A stretch of 64,000 nt of DNA, from contig NBAY01000051.1 of assembly GCA_002794775.1 (NCBI GenBank), positions 248,001-312,000 on the forward strand, in the 5' to 3' direction. A program made the position numbers and the translations under genes. Below, piece after piece: positions 1 to 10,198 of this stretch (its first letter is position 1; the number at the start of each line of letters is the position of its first letter). A model generated the notes under the pieces. The model did no database searches. It was not told the DNA's origin and was given only the letters and a program-made list of their open reading frames with translations. The DNA is from Porodaedalea pini (lineage: Eukaryota > Basidiomycota > Agaricomycetes > Hymenochaetales > Hymenochaetaceae).

Positions 1-229
1 CACTGAATCCGCGGATTCCTCACTGTACTAGCCGGTCTCTCGACATTGTCTAAGTTGTGAGACCCTTTGTCAAGAGACGCGGAAAAGGCCGGAGACATGA
101 GGCAGGGCTCACCTGGCTAGCGACGCGAAGCCATCAGAACCACAAGATAGCCGGTCAGGTATGAAGTTCCGGGAGTGTGGGAGCGCAAGCCGTGTGAGGA
201 AATAAAGAATCCAGAGGTATGTTGTTGGC

Positions 230-520
230 ATTGCTGTTGACAGTACCTGAGATAGGGGCAAGAGCATCTGCTTTTCTGAACTCTTTGATGATTTCCTCGA
301 TGGCTTGCTGCTTAGCAGGATCACTGGTCAAGCATCGAAAGTGCATCATTGAGCTCACCAACTTCTTCAAGCACCTGAACATGATACATCGTCAATTCGG
401 AATGCTCGTGGTTGTAATCCGGGATGTTCTTTGCCTATGGGACGACAGACTATTTCTCGCAGTGCTTCAAACTGTCGTAACTGCGTCTGGAGGTTCGCAG
501 CGTTGTTCAAGGAGGTCTCA
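230..520 (-). pseudogene. Decayed Naa15 (NatA auxiliary subunit)-like fragment
   Basis: On the minus strand the stretch between about 500 and 310 translates in pieces that read like the TPR region of Naa15/Nat1, the ribosome-anchoring subunit of the N-terminal acetyltransferase NatA. One frame gives QTQLRQFEALRE. A shifted frame gives DYNHEHSELTMYHVQVLEE followed by GELNDALSMLD, which matches the family pattern of an acidic DY..EHSE motif and a Leu-rich helix. In intact proteins several dozen residues separate the two blocks. Here they nearly abut in different frames, and stops follow. No start, promoter or remaining exons are visible in the window. I infer a dead fragment carried into repeat-rich DNA. 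The family assignment is from memory of the motif. Confidence 0.4.
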
Positions 521-803
521 GGTCTCGCTGTATGCGTCTGACGCGACGGAACGGCCCAGCAGCCCCACCTGGGGGTGAGGCTGTGTGCGGTCGCGTGCGG
601 GCGCCGAACGGCACCAGGGTCCACCAGGGTCCGAACCCTGAGTGACCCTGAGGATCGGTGGTCACGCTGACATCAGCCGTCTCTCGACTTTCGCTAACTT
701 TTGCTTTTCACAGTACCCCCCCAAAGCGGCAACTCTGCAGATCACTCAAAGCGGCAGCATACACACAACACTTTGAGCTCAAACAACCCATTTCTCACTT
801 GAA

Positions 804-1086
804 CAAAATCAGAAAAATCATTAAAAAATTAAATATAATTAGAAAATTAATACTCCATCTTCCCCATGACTATTGGTGCATAAATTGCCACATTACATCA
901 ACTAATTTGAGCTTTCCTGATGATGCATGAATAGATTGCTTACTTTGCTATCAAACAAAATCGGAAAAATCATTAAAAAATTAAATCTAATTAGAAATTT
1001 AATATGCCATCTTCCCCATGAGTATTGGTGTATTAATTGCCACATCACATCAACTAATTTGAGCTTTCTTGATGATGAAAAAATAG
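804..1086 (+). repeat. Two-copy direct repeat, period about 152 bp
   Basis: Bases 804-930 recur at 956-1086 with scattered substitutions. Both carry the blocks 'aaaaatcattaaaaaatt' and 'catcttccccatga'. A weaker third relative lies near 3685-3760 inside the second dispersed-repeat copy. It is non-coding. Confidence 0.85.
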
Positions 1087-1535
1087 TTTGCATATATAAG
1101 ACAGCACAGGACCTTTATGGAAGGCACCTAGGTAGTGCCAACACTTGAGCCCACAAGACAGATAGGACAAAACAGTCTTTGTTGCTGTCAGATAGACTGG
1201 AAATATATACAGGAAAATTGTCTACTCACCTTTGTTGCTGTCAGATAGACTGAGGCAACAAAGGCATTAGAAAGGGTTCAAATAGAAAGGATTATATAAT
1301 ATGAACTATACAGTACCAGTCTGAAAGGAATCCATTGAGAATTGCTCTTGGAATATGTAACTCAGCATTTGCATGCTGAAGGATCACTTGACTCAGTGCG
1401 AGTGCATATAAACATTGGACAAGTTCACATTAGCTTCAGATGGGTTGGGGAGTGAAGGGAATATGAAAAGGACATAAATAGAATGTAACGTGCCCTGCTC
1501 TGAAGGTCCTGAGGCTATGCTGCCACTAAGTTTTG

Positions 1536-1738
1536 GGCTCAGAGTCAGTCTTCAGGCTCAGAGTCAGTCTTCAGGCTCAGAGTCAGTCTTCAGGCTCAGA
1601 GTCAGTCTTCAGGCTCAGAGTCAGTCTTCAGGCTCAGAGTCAGTCTTCAGGCTCAGAGTCAGTCTTCAGGCTCAGAGTCAGTCTTCAGGCTCAGAGTCAG
1701 TCTTCAGGCTCAGAGTCAGTCTTCAGGCTCAGACTCAG
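1536..1738 (+). repeat. 19-bp minisatellite, about 10.7 copies
   Basis: The unit GGCTCAGAGTCAGTCTTCA is repeated head to tail with almost no variation from 1536 to about 1738, then degenerates into related 'agactcagact' and 'gactcggcact' words to about 1860. The unit length is not a multiple of three, so all three frames read the same cycling peptide. The predicted proteins here are repeat artefacts. The matching place in the second dispersed-repeat copy (about 3985-4000) has only a single related word, so the array expanded after the copies separated. Confidence 0.95.
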
Positions 1739-2411
1739 TACATTCACCAGACTCGGCACTTGGGCTCAGACTTGGCACAATCATGAGACTTGGCACTCAG
1801 ACTCAGACTCGGCATGGTCATGGTGTAGACTCGGTATTGTGGTGTAGACTCAGTACTCCAAGTCATGACACAACATCCAGACAGTTGGTGTCATGTCAGC
1901 TGTAGTAAGAACACTCTGGCAGACTTACACTTTATATTATATTAGGACTCACTCCAATGGATGTCCCAAGGAAAAATAAGGTGATACATAAAGCTGAGAA
2001 CATAGGAGCATAACTTGCAGCCAGACTGAAGATTGCAGTGAAGAACAATGTAAGGTTGAAAGCAGTACTCTGAGTGAGTAAGTCAGAGCCTCCAGAGAAA
2101 AAGTCAGCAAGGGAAATCTTTGTTTAAGCATTGAATTCCTACATGATCCTCATCCTACAGCACTGAGCATCATTCCAGAAAACATTGAGGAAGAGAGATC
2201 TACAATATGGCTGTCTATAACTGTAGAAGTTGCAAGTTAAGCAGAAATGTGCAGGAACAAAAGAAAAGATTGTACATATTAGTCATAAGCTTACTACACC
2301 TGTCCTTACACATGGGCAACTAACATAATGTGACAACCAATATTGTATTTAGTGGGGCTTTAGTGTAATTAGAATTTCATAATAAAATTCAAGTTTCTTC
2401 CAGACAGACTA

Positions 2412-2528
2412 AGATAATACAGGTAGGTGTAAGTGAAGGCTAAGTCATGTGCACCAGTTTGGCTGGGAGTTGCTGCATAAAGCTTGCACATGACTCAGCC
2501 ATCACTTACACTCACCTGTATATTATCT
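2412..2528. mobile_element. 117-bp foldback element
   Basis: The arms at 2412-2453 and 2485-2528 are inverted complements with a few mismatches (agataatacaggt... against ...acctgtatattatct) around a loop of about 30 bp. The element has no coding capacity. It lies within dispersed-repeat copy 1 and has no equivalent in copy 2, so it looks like a small nested MITE-type insertion. I could not define a target-site duplication. Confidence 0.75.
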
Positions 2529-2577
2529 GTAGAACTCAGATAAAGCCAGAATAAATATGAGCACTGTGTTTAAACCC

Positions 2578-2872
2578 AAGTCCTGGCGAAGCCAGGATGG
2601 ATCTAAGCATTGTGTTTAAAAAAACAAGTCCTGGCGAAGCCAGGATGGATCTAAGCATTGCGTTTTAAAAAAACAAGTCCTGGCGAAGCTAGGATGGATC
2701 TAAGCATTGCGTTTTAAAAAAACAAGTCCTGGTGAAGCCAGGATGGATCTAAGCATTGCGTTTTAAAAAACAAGTCCTGGCAAAGCCAGGCTGGATCTAA
2801 GCATTGCGTTTAAAAAAAACAAGTCCCGGCAAAGCCGGGATGGATCTAAGCACTGCGTTTGAAGCGAAGTCC
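2578..2872 (+). repeat. 49-bp tandem array with hairpin units
   Basis: Six imperfect units start at about 2581, 2629, 2678, 2727, 2776 and 2824. Each has a small palindrome of the form TCCTGGCGAAGCCAGGA followed by 'tggatctaagcattg' and an A-run. Substitutions in one arm are often matched in the other (TCCCGGCAAAGCCGGGA in the last unit), so pairing seems conserved. The array sits just before the terminal hairpin of copy 1. Confidence 0.9.
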
Positions 2873-3000
2873 CAGCTTCGCCGGGACTTCAGCTGGTGGT
2901 TGTCTAAATCTTAATATACAAACGCAACCCCCTACTTTCGACACAGCCACATGCTGACTAAATTCGGACTTTCAATGTTTTTGATACTTCTTTTTTCCTT

Positions 3001-3377
3001 CCATGGCAGGAAAATCCGGGGTTTTCCGTGAGGGAGGAGTATATCACAGAGTGTTTAGTGAGGCTCATATAATTTTGGCCGAAAAAGCTGTATATGGACA
3101 ATGAAACTAATTATAGTCATAAGCAAGAGGATGGAGTGTGAAAAGATTTGGAACCTAAGTGCACATGACACAATGAGATCATGTGACTACTATTTATGGA
3201 AATTAAAAATCACATGTTATTAGGTTCCCAAATCTTTTCACACTCCATCCTCTTGCTTATGACTATAATTAGTTTCATTGTCCATATACAGCTTTTTCGG
3301 CCAAAATTATATGAGCCCCACTAAACACTCTGTGATATACTCCTCCCTCATGGAAAACCCCGGATTTTCCTGCCATG
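3001..3377. mobile_element. Large foldback/MITE-like palindrome, arms about 155 bp
   Basis: The left arm 3001-3158 and the right arm 3219-3377 are near-perfect inverted complements around a loop of about 60 bp. Landmarks are 'ccatggcagg' at the left and 'cctgccatg' at the right, and 'aaaagatttggaac' opposed to 'gttcccaaatctttt'. Only a few mismatches separate the arms, so the element is young or kept similar by gene conversion. There is no ORF. It lies between the two dispersed-repeat copies. Confidence 0.9.
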
Positions 3378-3424
3378 TTCTTTAGTTGTCACCCACATGC
3401 TCCTGCTCCGGCCAGCTCCGAAAA

Positions 3425-4792
3425 TTTTGATGGCTCAAAGTGGCAACATTGCAGATCATCACATGATGTCTGCACATGGGCACAGATCCGTGAGCAGACC
3501 GCTCTGTAGGCTCAATCAACTCATTTCCCATATGAATAAAATTGTAAAAATATGAATAAAGTTGCAAAAATCAGGAAAAAATATTTTAATTAATTCATGC
3601 TCTTCTCCAAAAGGGCTAAAAGTGGTAGTATGCAAATCATCTACAATCAATTTTATACTCTGAGCTCAAACAACTCATTCCTCATATGAAAAAGTTAGGA
3701 AAAATGCTGAAAAAAAATAAGTTAATTAGAAAAATATTCTGCTATCTTCTCCATGTGTATTATAAAATAAATTTCAGTAGAAAATCAACCAATTGGAGTC
3801 CATTGAAAATTACTCTCAGAATATGTAAGTCATTAGCCTGGCTCATGCCAGAGTATACATAGCACAACTCAGTATATGTGCTTATAAGCTTTGGATGAGT
3901 TGGGCAGTAAAGAGGATGTGAAAAGGGCATGAATTAAATATAATGTGCCAGACTCCAAAGGTCTGGAGGCTGCCACTGAGTCTCAGACTTGGACTCCTCA
4001 TAATTGTGGTACAGCTACATGGTTGTGTTTCAGAGTTTGTGTCTTGCAATGTCAGACACTCAATACATCAGAGCCAAGTGATGATGTATAGGAAGTCAGC
4101 AACATGTTAGAAGTAGTGAGAATACTCTAGCAGGCCTACACTCTAGCCTTTTATGAATATAATATAAGGTGTCCTAATATAATATCTATATTGTATAAAG
4201 AATATCCTTTCTATTTTAAATGAAGACATGAGAAGCAGGTATTATGCACTCTGTCTCTCCATTGAAGGAGACTTATTCTATCTCCAAGTTCTCAACAACC
4301 AATATTATACTTAGTGAGGTTTTGTTGTAAATAAAATGTCATACAATAAAAATTCAGATTGCTTTCAAGCATGTGTATGTGAGATATACAGTTTTGCAAT
4401 TGAGGAATCATGTGAACTAAGATGAAGCATTGTTCTAAGGCCCTGTTCGGTACAGAAAATAAGCCCATGTTAGCCATGAATTAGCTCCATAAATAGCCTT
4501 TTGTGGGAGTTTTACATAAGCCTTATGACATAAAATATCCTTTATAGGCTAATTCATGGAGCTAACTCAGGCCTTATTTTCTGTACCGAACAGGGCCTAA
4601 GAGCTTAGACTGATGGCCAGCAAGGAACTTTGAATAGGTATAGCTTTTAAAGTGAGAAATTGCATTAATTAAATCTGAAGAACTAGAAAACTCAGATTAA
4701 GCAATGTCTAAAAAACTCAGATTAAGCAATGCCTAAAAAACTCGGATTGATGGCCAGCGGAGTTCCCGGCGAAGCCGGGAACTCCAGGGCTG
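3425..4792 (+). mobile_element. Dispersed repeat copy 2 (Helitron-like end)
   Basis: This is a second, shorter copy of the element at 710-2899, recognised by colinear blocks (see copy 1). It is interrupted by a MITE at 4439-4597. It ends with short 'aaaaaactcagattaagcaatg' type repeats, a strong 12-bp-arm hairpin at about 4760-4786 (GGAGTTCCCGGC, GAA loop, complement), then CTGG before T. No protein-coding capacity is visible, so it would be non-autonomous. Confidence 0.5.
4439..4597. mobile_element. PIF/Harbinger (Tourist)-type MITE, 159 bp
   Basis: Perfect 25-bp terminal inverted repeats begin GGCCCTGTTCGGTAC. The element is flanked on both sides by TAA (4436-4438 and 4598-4600), the three-base TWA duplication typical of PIF/Harbinger elements. 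The body is AT-rich and non-coding. Perfect arms and an intact duplication suggest recent activity. No transposase is present in the window. Confidence 0.85.
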
Positions 4793-5000
4793 GTATGTAA
4801 ATATTGTTGGCCGATGATGGATGCTAATTGCTTAGATAAGCGACGTCGATCATCGAAATGTATGACATCAGTGTCTCGCACCGATCGTTCGCTGCTAGTG
4901 CCTGCTTCCAGCTCCGCCAGTCCGTCCAAGCTAAAATGCCACTGTTTTACTCCAAAGCTCCACTATCTCTCTCTTTCTACCCACCACGAACACCTCCCAA

Positions 5001-6222
5001 ATGTCCACGACACTCTCACCGAACATGCCAGCCCAGACGCCCGCGTCTGAGAAGAGTGTGTACTATGATGCCAACGACGCGAGCAGCGAGCATGTCGCTC
5101 ACGCTAGTGCTTCTTCAGACACAGTCACGCCTCCTGCCAACTCCAACTTCAATTCCAACGAGGGTCATGGAGTCGGCGCGGACGTGGCGCGCAAGCCCTC
5201 TGTCGCGACCGGCGCTCTGGAGTCGCGCGAGAGAAACAGCGGAGGCGCTTTTTCGAACAAGCACGAGGGCAGGAACGACAACGGCAATGGCAATGTTAGA
5301 GATAGCGGGTACGCTGCAGGTCCCAATACGAAAGAGAAACACAGTAATGTCGCATTCATCGAGCCGCAGGATGTGAAGCAAGAGCACGAGACAGAGCAGC
5401 CGAGCCCTGCGTACGTCGATTCCGGAAATACATACGGAGGAGGCGATTCGAAGACGGGAACAGGTGGCACTAACGCTGGAGCGGACGCCGTTTCTGGTTC
5501 CCCGACGCAGACTCAGAATCGAAATGAGCCGTTGTCCCAAAGCCCTGCCCCTTCTCAAGGCCAAGGTCAATCGCACTCGCCGACGACGATGGCGACGAGT
5601 GACAAGGAGCACCACGCCTCAGGCGCGTTTGCGAATGGCGCTGCGGTGACGGGACCAGATGCGATACCAGAAGACATCGCGACGCAGCACGATCGCACTG
5701 CGACCGCGGAGAGCCACCTATCTGAGCAGACGAAGGCGAAGATCACCAAGTCTGAGCGTACGTGCCCTTCTGGCATTTAATTCTTACATATTTTCTGACA
5801 GTCTGACGATGACAGTGAAAGACGCAAAGCGCCTCATGAAAGTGATAAAAGCCGAAGGCGCATCTCAAAAGGCCAACCACGCAGCCTTTCTCAAAGAACT
5901 CTCCAAGCTTCAGAAAGTGCAAAAGCAGGCTTCCAAAGACGAGTCCAAGGCGCTTGCCGCACATGGGAAGGCGACCACCCGTGCACATAAGCTGCACACG
6001 CGCTTCCTCGAGGCGAAGGCGGCTTATGAGCAGGCGGAGGCTGACGCGAAGGCGCAGGCAGGGTACGTCGAGTCGAGCCGCACGCATGCGCAGAATACGA
6101 CGGCGGAATTATCGACGAAGACCAGAGAGCTTGAGGAGCTGAGACGTGCCAAGGCGGTGGACGACCGGGAGAGGGAGGCGAAGCTGGCTCAGCTTTCGCA
6201 GATTGGGAGGAAGAAGAATTGA
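5001..6222 (+). CDS. Ncp1-like coiled-coil protein
   Basis: There are two exons, 5001-5757 and 5816-6222, with a GTACGT...ACAG intron. Joined they give 387 residues. The first about 250 residues are low complexity, rich in Ser, Thr, Gly, Asn and Ala, and probably disordered. After the splice the protein becomes a long Lys/Ala/Glu-rich helix (KDAKRLMKVIKAEG, then heptad-like KELSKLQKVQKQASKDESKA) that should form a coiled coil, ending IGRKKN. No signal peptide or membrane segment is visible. From memory this resembles a basidiomycete family often labelled 'DNA binding protein Ncp1', whose function is not established to my knowledge. The helix-rich C-terminus is the conserved part. The start at 5001 is the first ATG of the open frame. 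Confidence 0.75.
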
Positions 6223-6506
6223 GCACGATTGAGCGATTGCGCCTTTGGATACCCCGTGTTTCTTGGTTCATGCTGTGTTCCTGTGTCTCAAAAATATTGA
6301 TCTTTCTTTGCATCTTGTGTTGTAATGGGCTTTTTCTCTGCATGTCCTGCTTGCATCATGTTTCACTGTTCATTCTATCTTTTCAATTCCGGATCCTCGC
6401 GTATATCCGTACAGACTTTATAACCCCATCTTAACAAACTCAATATCATCTCGAGTCCTTTTTCTTCTTTGCATCGCGTGTCCCGGCGCACCTGAGGTTC
6501 CCTATG

Positions 6507-8066
6507 CTACTTGTGCGTCTTTCTGCTCTGATGTGGCTCCTGCCCCTCCGCACCCGTCTCTTTCTCGGGCCGAGGCTGATCTTGCGAAATAAGCTTGAGC
6601 TTGCACACCTCGGTGTTCACAAAATCGTCGATATCGTAGCCGTAAGCTGGCTTGTGTATGACACCGGCCTTCACCAACGTCCTGCACACGAACGCATCAG
6701 CATCTCTTCCTCATTCTACACTACTCGAGGAAAAGAAAAGTACATACACGCTCGTATCCAAAACGACCTTCTCCGGAATAACCGCACAGTCCTCCGGATA
6801 CGCGACAGTGGAGATCCAGTCCCGTATGTCCTTCTCTTCGTAGCCGAATCTCTGTTTGATGAAGTCGATGCTCGGCCCGGCGCGCGCGTCGGGGCTGGAG
6901 AAGGCGGAGACGTAGGAGGAGAGGGAAGCGAGGAGAGTGCGGAGCGCGGGGGGAGGGGCGCGTGTAGGGGAGGGGTGTGCGGCGATGAGCCAGGAGGGCC
7001 AGGGAGTTGGGACGCTGCCAATCTAAATACGCAGGAGAAATGCGCAAGCGATATCGGTTGGGAATAACGAAGGGTAAGTTACACTCGGGTAGGCATTGAA
7101 TTGAGAGTGGAGAACGCACGAAACGCACTGCGCCGCTGTCGCGGAACGGCTTTGTCGTGAACCACTCCCACATGAACGCGCTTGTGCTGCCGTCGTTGAC
7201 AGAGGCGATTAGTCCGTGGATGTCGTTGTTCACTGCGTGTGTCCGAGATGTGACAGCCATCGGGTCAGATAAGAGGAAAGAGGAAAGGAGCGACGTACCC
7301 TTAAAGTCGAGCGATTCCGGATCCCAGCCTTGTTGCAGCGCCATGACAGAGGCCATCGTTTGGCTTCCGCTGTACGCGAATTGCAGATAGGATGTATTAG
7401 CCGTTCAGGATAAGGGAGTCAATAAGGAGAAGCGGGTGTATACCTCCCGGGCCTGGAGATACCCATCGTCGTGTCCTTGAGGTCTTCAATCGAGTTGTAC
7501 TTCGAGTCCTTTCCCGCGATCACCGCCCTAACAAATCAAGTTATTGCACGTCCATTACAGCGTTTATCAAGGTCGAGCCAGGAGCGCATATACCCACCAG
7601 TTGAGTGGTGTCGTGACGTAACTTCCGACGAGCTTGTACGCGGAGGAGCCGCGCGCAATGCCGGCGATGAGCGGGTCGGTTAGTGCACTATGGTTATGAG
7701 TGTGTCATGTTGTGCGAGCGTTGGAACATGCTCTGGTGTCAGATGGACGTTGCACTGAGCGAGGGGTGGCAGACGCACATGGCGACATCGATTTCGTCCC
7801 CCGCGAGGCGCGCGATAAGCTGGCCGGTGCCGCCTGAGTGATTATAAAGCATAATTCAGGTTAGGGACGCTAGAGCGCGAATATAGTAGAGGAAAGGCGA
7901 AGCGTACTAGGACATTCAACGAGCGTGAACGTCTTGCCGGCATCGTCATCCGCGAATTGCAGGAGCGGCGACGAGAAGTGCTCGCGGACTAATAACGGAG
8001 GGAATCGGTAAAGTAATCGAGAGAGAATGGGTGAGTGTAGGCACCGTAGCCGACTCGAAGGACCAT
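6507..8066 (-). CDS. Ca3427-like PBP2-fold protein
   Basis: About eight exons give a protein of roughly 300 residues starting MVLRVGYVREHFSSPLLQFA. Traced pieces run on as ECPSGTGQLIARLAGDEIDVA, ALTDPLIAGIARG, YVTTPLNWAVIAGKDSKY, DLKDTTMGISRPGSGSQTMA, NDIHGLIASVNDGSTSAFMW, and IDFIKQRFGYEEKDIRDWIS. This is the arrangement of the fungal Ca3427 family: a type 2 periplasmic-binding-protein fold as used by bacterial thiamine-precursor or sulfonate transporters, here without signal peptide or transporter partner. Phase fits at every splice I checked, including a GTATGT donor just before the last exon. The C-terminus is charged and ends RKTHK. The ligand is unknown. The gene is divergent from the lipase gene that follows, with about 200 bp between starts. 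Confidence 0.8.
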
Positions 8067-8264
8067 GGTTAGTGTGCTTTCGACGCTTGAGGATGTGGAC
8101 GTCAGGGATCGGGATGATGATGGTCGATCTTCCGCTTCACCGTTGAATCATCGTCGATTACCAAAATCAGAAGAAGGAAGATCGGCGGTTGACGTAATGT
8201 CTTTATCAACTGCTCTTCCTATTTATGTCTGGCTTTGGGTCCCTTGCGTGCGCCGTTATGCACG

Positions 8265-10087
8265 ATGCTGCCCTCCACTCTCGTGTCCTACCTAGCCCGC
8301 TGGCTCTCTGTGCGGCCATTATTCGATAGCGGGAAGCAGTCAGTGCCAGAGTCAACTCCAACCGAGCTCAGCTTCCAGCTCCGCCACCTTCACGCCCATG
8401 CCGGGACGCACGTCCTCTTCGCCGATGTCCCTCCTCACCATCAGTTCTCGTCGGACACAAGCTCAAATGCAAGTTCAAGCGATGCATACACTCTCAGCAC
8501 TCGTCGCCGAACGATTCACAAGCCACGATCACACAGCGAGTTTCTCGAAGCGCGACGGCGCTCGATGGTGTACGCGGAGAGCGTGCCCGTGCAGTGGGAC
8601 GCGGCAGCGGTCGACGCGCCCGACATCGAGAGCAGAGATACGTTGCTGACACTTGCAAAGATGACGTATAACGCGTATGTGCTCTGTCCCATGCTTAATT
8701 GACGAAGAGGGGACGTTATTGATGTGTTGATTATTGAACGTATCACAGATATGTCGAGCCGGTGGACAAGGGTTGGTACGACCTTGGCGAGAAGTGGACG
8801 GGCGTGAGTCTCGTATCTATAAAGTGGTATAAAGTGGACCTTGTTTATTTACTTACACTTTATAGAACGATTCTATAGGCTGGGAGCCTGATGCGGATGG
8901 CTTCAGAGGCTACATCTTCTCTGTCAGTGCCTCCCACTTCCTCTGATAGTACCCTCTAGCTCATACAATGCAGACTGCAGACAACTCAACTGTCGTTCTC
9001 AGTATAAAAGGGACCTCCGCGTCTTATGTAGGCGGCGGGGGCGGGCCCACGGCAAAGAAAGATAAACTGAACGGTGCGCCTGCTTCTCGAAATGTGATTC
9101 AAACTGCTCGGCAACGACAGAGTTTTATTGACATCAACATGCAGACAATCTGCTGTTCAGCTGCTGCTGCGCGCACATAGACTGGACATGGACGGAGGTG
9201 TGCGACTGCTACCGCGGTGGTTGGAACTGTGACCTCAGCTGTGTGCAGGAGGCACTCGTTGAGGAGAGCCTATTCTATCCTATCGGTACCGTGAGTTGCT
9301 GCTCCCTCTTCGCATCGTCGCTCTCGACTTTTCTTTGTATGAATGATGCTGATTTTGAAATACGATCACTAGAATCTATATTACAATTTAACCTACATGT
9401 ACCCTGACGCGAACATCTGGATCACGGGCCACTCGCTCGGGGGCGCGCTCGCAGCGCTACTCGGAGCGACATTTGGTGCCCCCGTCGTGGCATTCGAGAG
9501 CCCCGGCGATAAGATGGCGTCGACCCGGCTGCATCTTCCTCAGCCTGTGAGTCTACTCTGTTTCTCGTAGAATGATAGTTGCTCACATGTGAATCAACTT
9601 GAAGCCCTCGACTCAGCATGTCACCCATGTGTACCATACAGCAGATCCGATCGCGATGGGCGTTTGCAACGGCGTTCTCTCCTCGTGTGCGCTCGGGGGA
9701 TACGCCATGGAGAGCCGGTGAGTTACATGCAATCGCTTCTTGTGGGTTTATTTCTGACTTGAGTGTTGATTTATTATGATTAGATGCCACCTCGGAGAGT
9801 CCGTTGTATACGACACGATCTCGAACCTCTCGTGGGCGTCCGACATACGCACGCACACGATCCAGACCGTCATTGATAAGCTTCTCGCCGTACCATGGGC
9901 ACCTGCCGTCGAGCAGGGCCGGGAGGTGCCCAAGGCAGCACCAGAGGAGGATTGCGTTGTGAGTATCTCGCTGTATTTTCATTAATTTTTTAAAGATCAG
10001 AATGCCTGATAAATGATTGTTCCCGGCACGTAGGAATGTTATAGCTGGGAGTTCGCACAATTCAAGAATGTGACAGGCCAGATATAG
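8265..10087 (+). CDS. ATG15: Atg15-type autophagic phospholipase
   Basis: Nine exons (8265-8674, 8749-8803, 8866-8922, 8974-9073, 9145-9290, 9373-9546, 9605-9717, 9784-9958, 10034-10087) keep frame and give 427 residues. The class 3 lipase nucleophile lies in [24 protein letters not shown] and ESRCHLGES supply candidate Asp and His. Cys-rich [12 protein letters not shown] and [14 protein letters not shown] blocks are typical of fungal Atg15, which degrades autophagic and Cvt body membranes in the vacuole lumen. Atg15 is usually a type II membrane protein. Here the N-terminus [17 protein letters not shown] is only moderately hydrophobic, so the true start or an upstream exon may be missed. The end is FKNVTGQI. 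The other vacuolar gene, ATG22, lies 2 kb downstream. Confidence 0.88.
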
Positions 10088-10198
10088 CGCATATTTCTAT
10101 GTCTCGAAAAGCTTTTCTTTTCGCATGTTCTAGTATTCTACAGTCCTCATTTTGAATATCATACACTTCTACAGATTCTACAGATGCAATGATCAATC

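Larger units (their letters stand above)
710..2899 (+). mobile_element. Dispersed repeat copy 1 (Helitron-like end)
   Basis: This AT-rich stretch is colinear with 3425-4792. Shared blocks include the 'gagctcaaacaac' block near 775 and 3670, the block ending in a Gln/Ser-like minisatellite seed near 1490 and 3950, and the 'caaccaatatt' block near 2336 and 4289. It has no long ORF apart from frames created by tandem repeats. It ends in a short hairpin (about 2872-2893) followed by CTGG and then T, a layout expected of Helitron 3' ends, but no Rep/helicase is present. The 5' limit is uncertain. Copy 1 is longer because of an expanded minisatellite, a 117-bp foldback and a 49-bp tandem array. Confidence 0.5.

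Noticed and set aside
1536..1738. Possible CRISPR-like array
   Set aside because: The repeats are contiguous with no spacers, and the genome is eukaryotic.
1490..1847. Two overlapping frames of about 100 residues with repeated SLQAQSQSSGSESVFRLRV peptide
   Set aside because: They arise from the 19-bp minisatellite, which is open in all frames on this strand.
5115..5615. 166-residue antisense frame over the Ncp1-like gene
   Set aside because: It is a shadow of the coding strand; Arg/Leu-rich with no start context or family feature.
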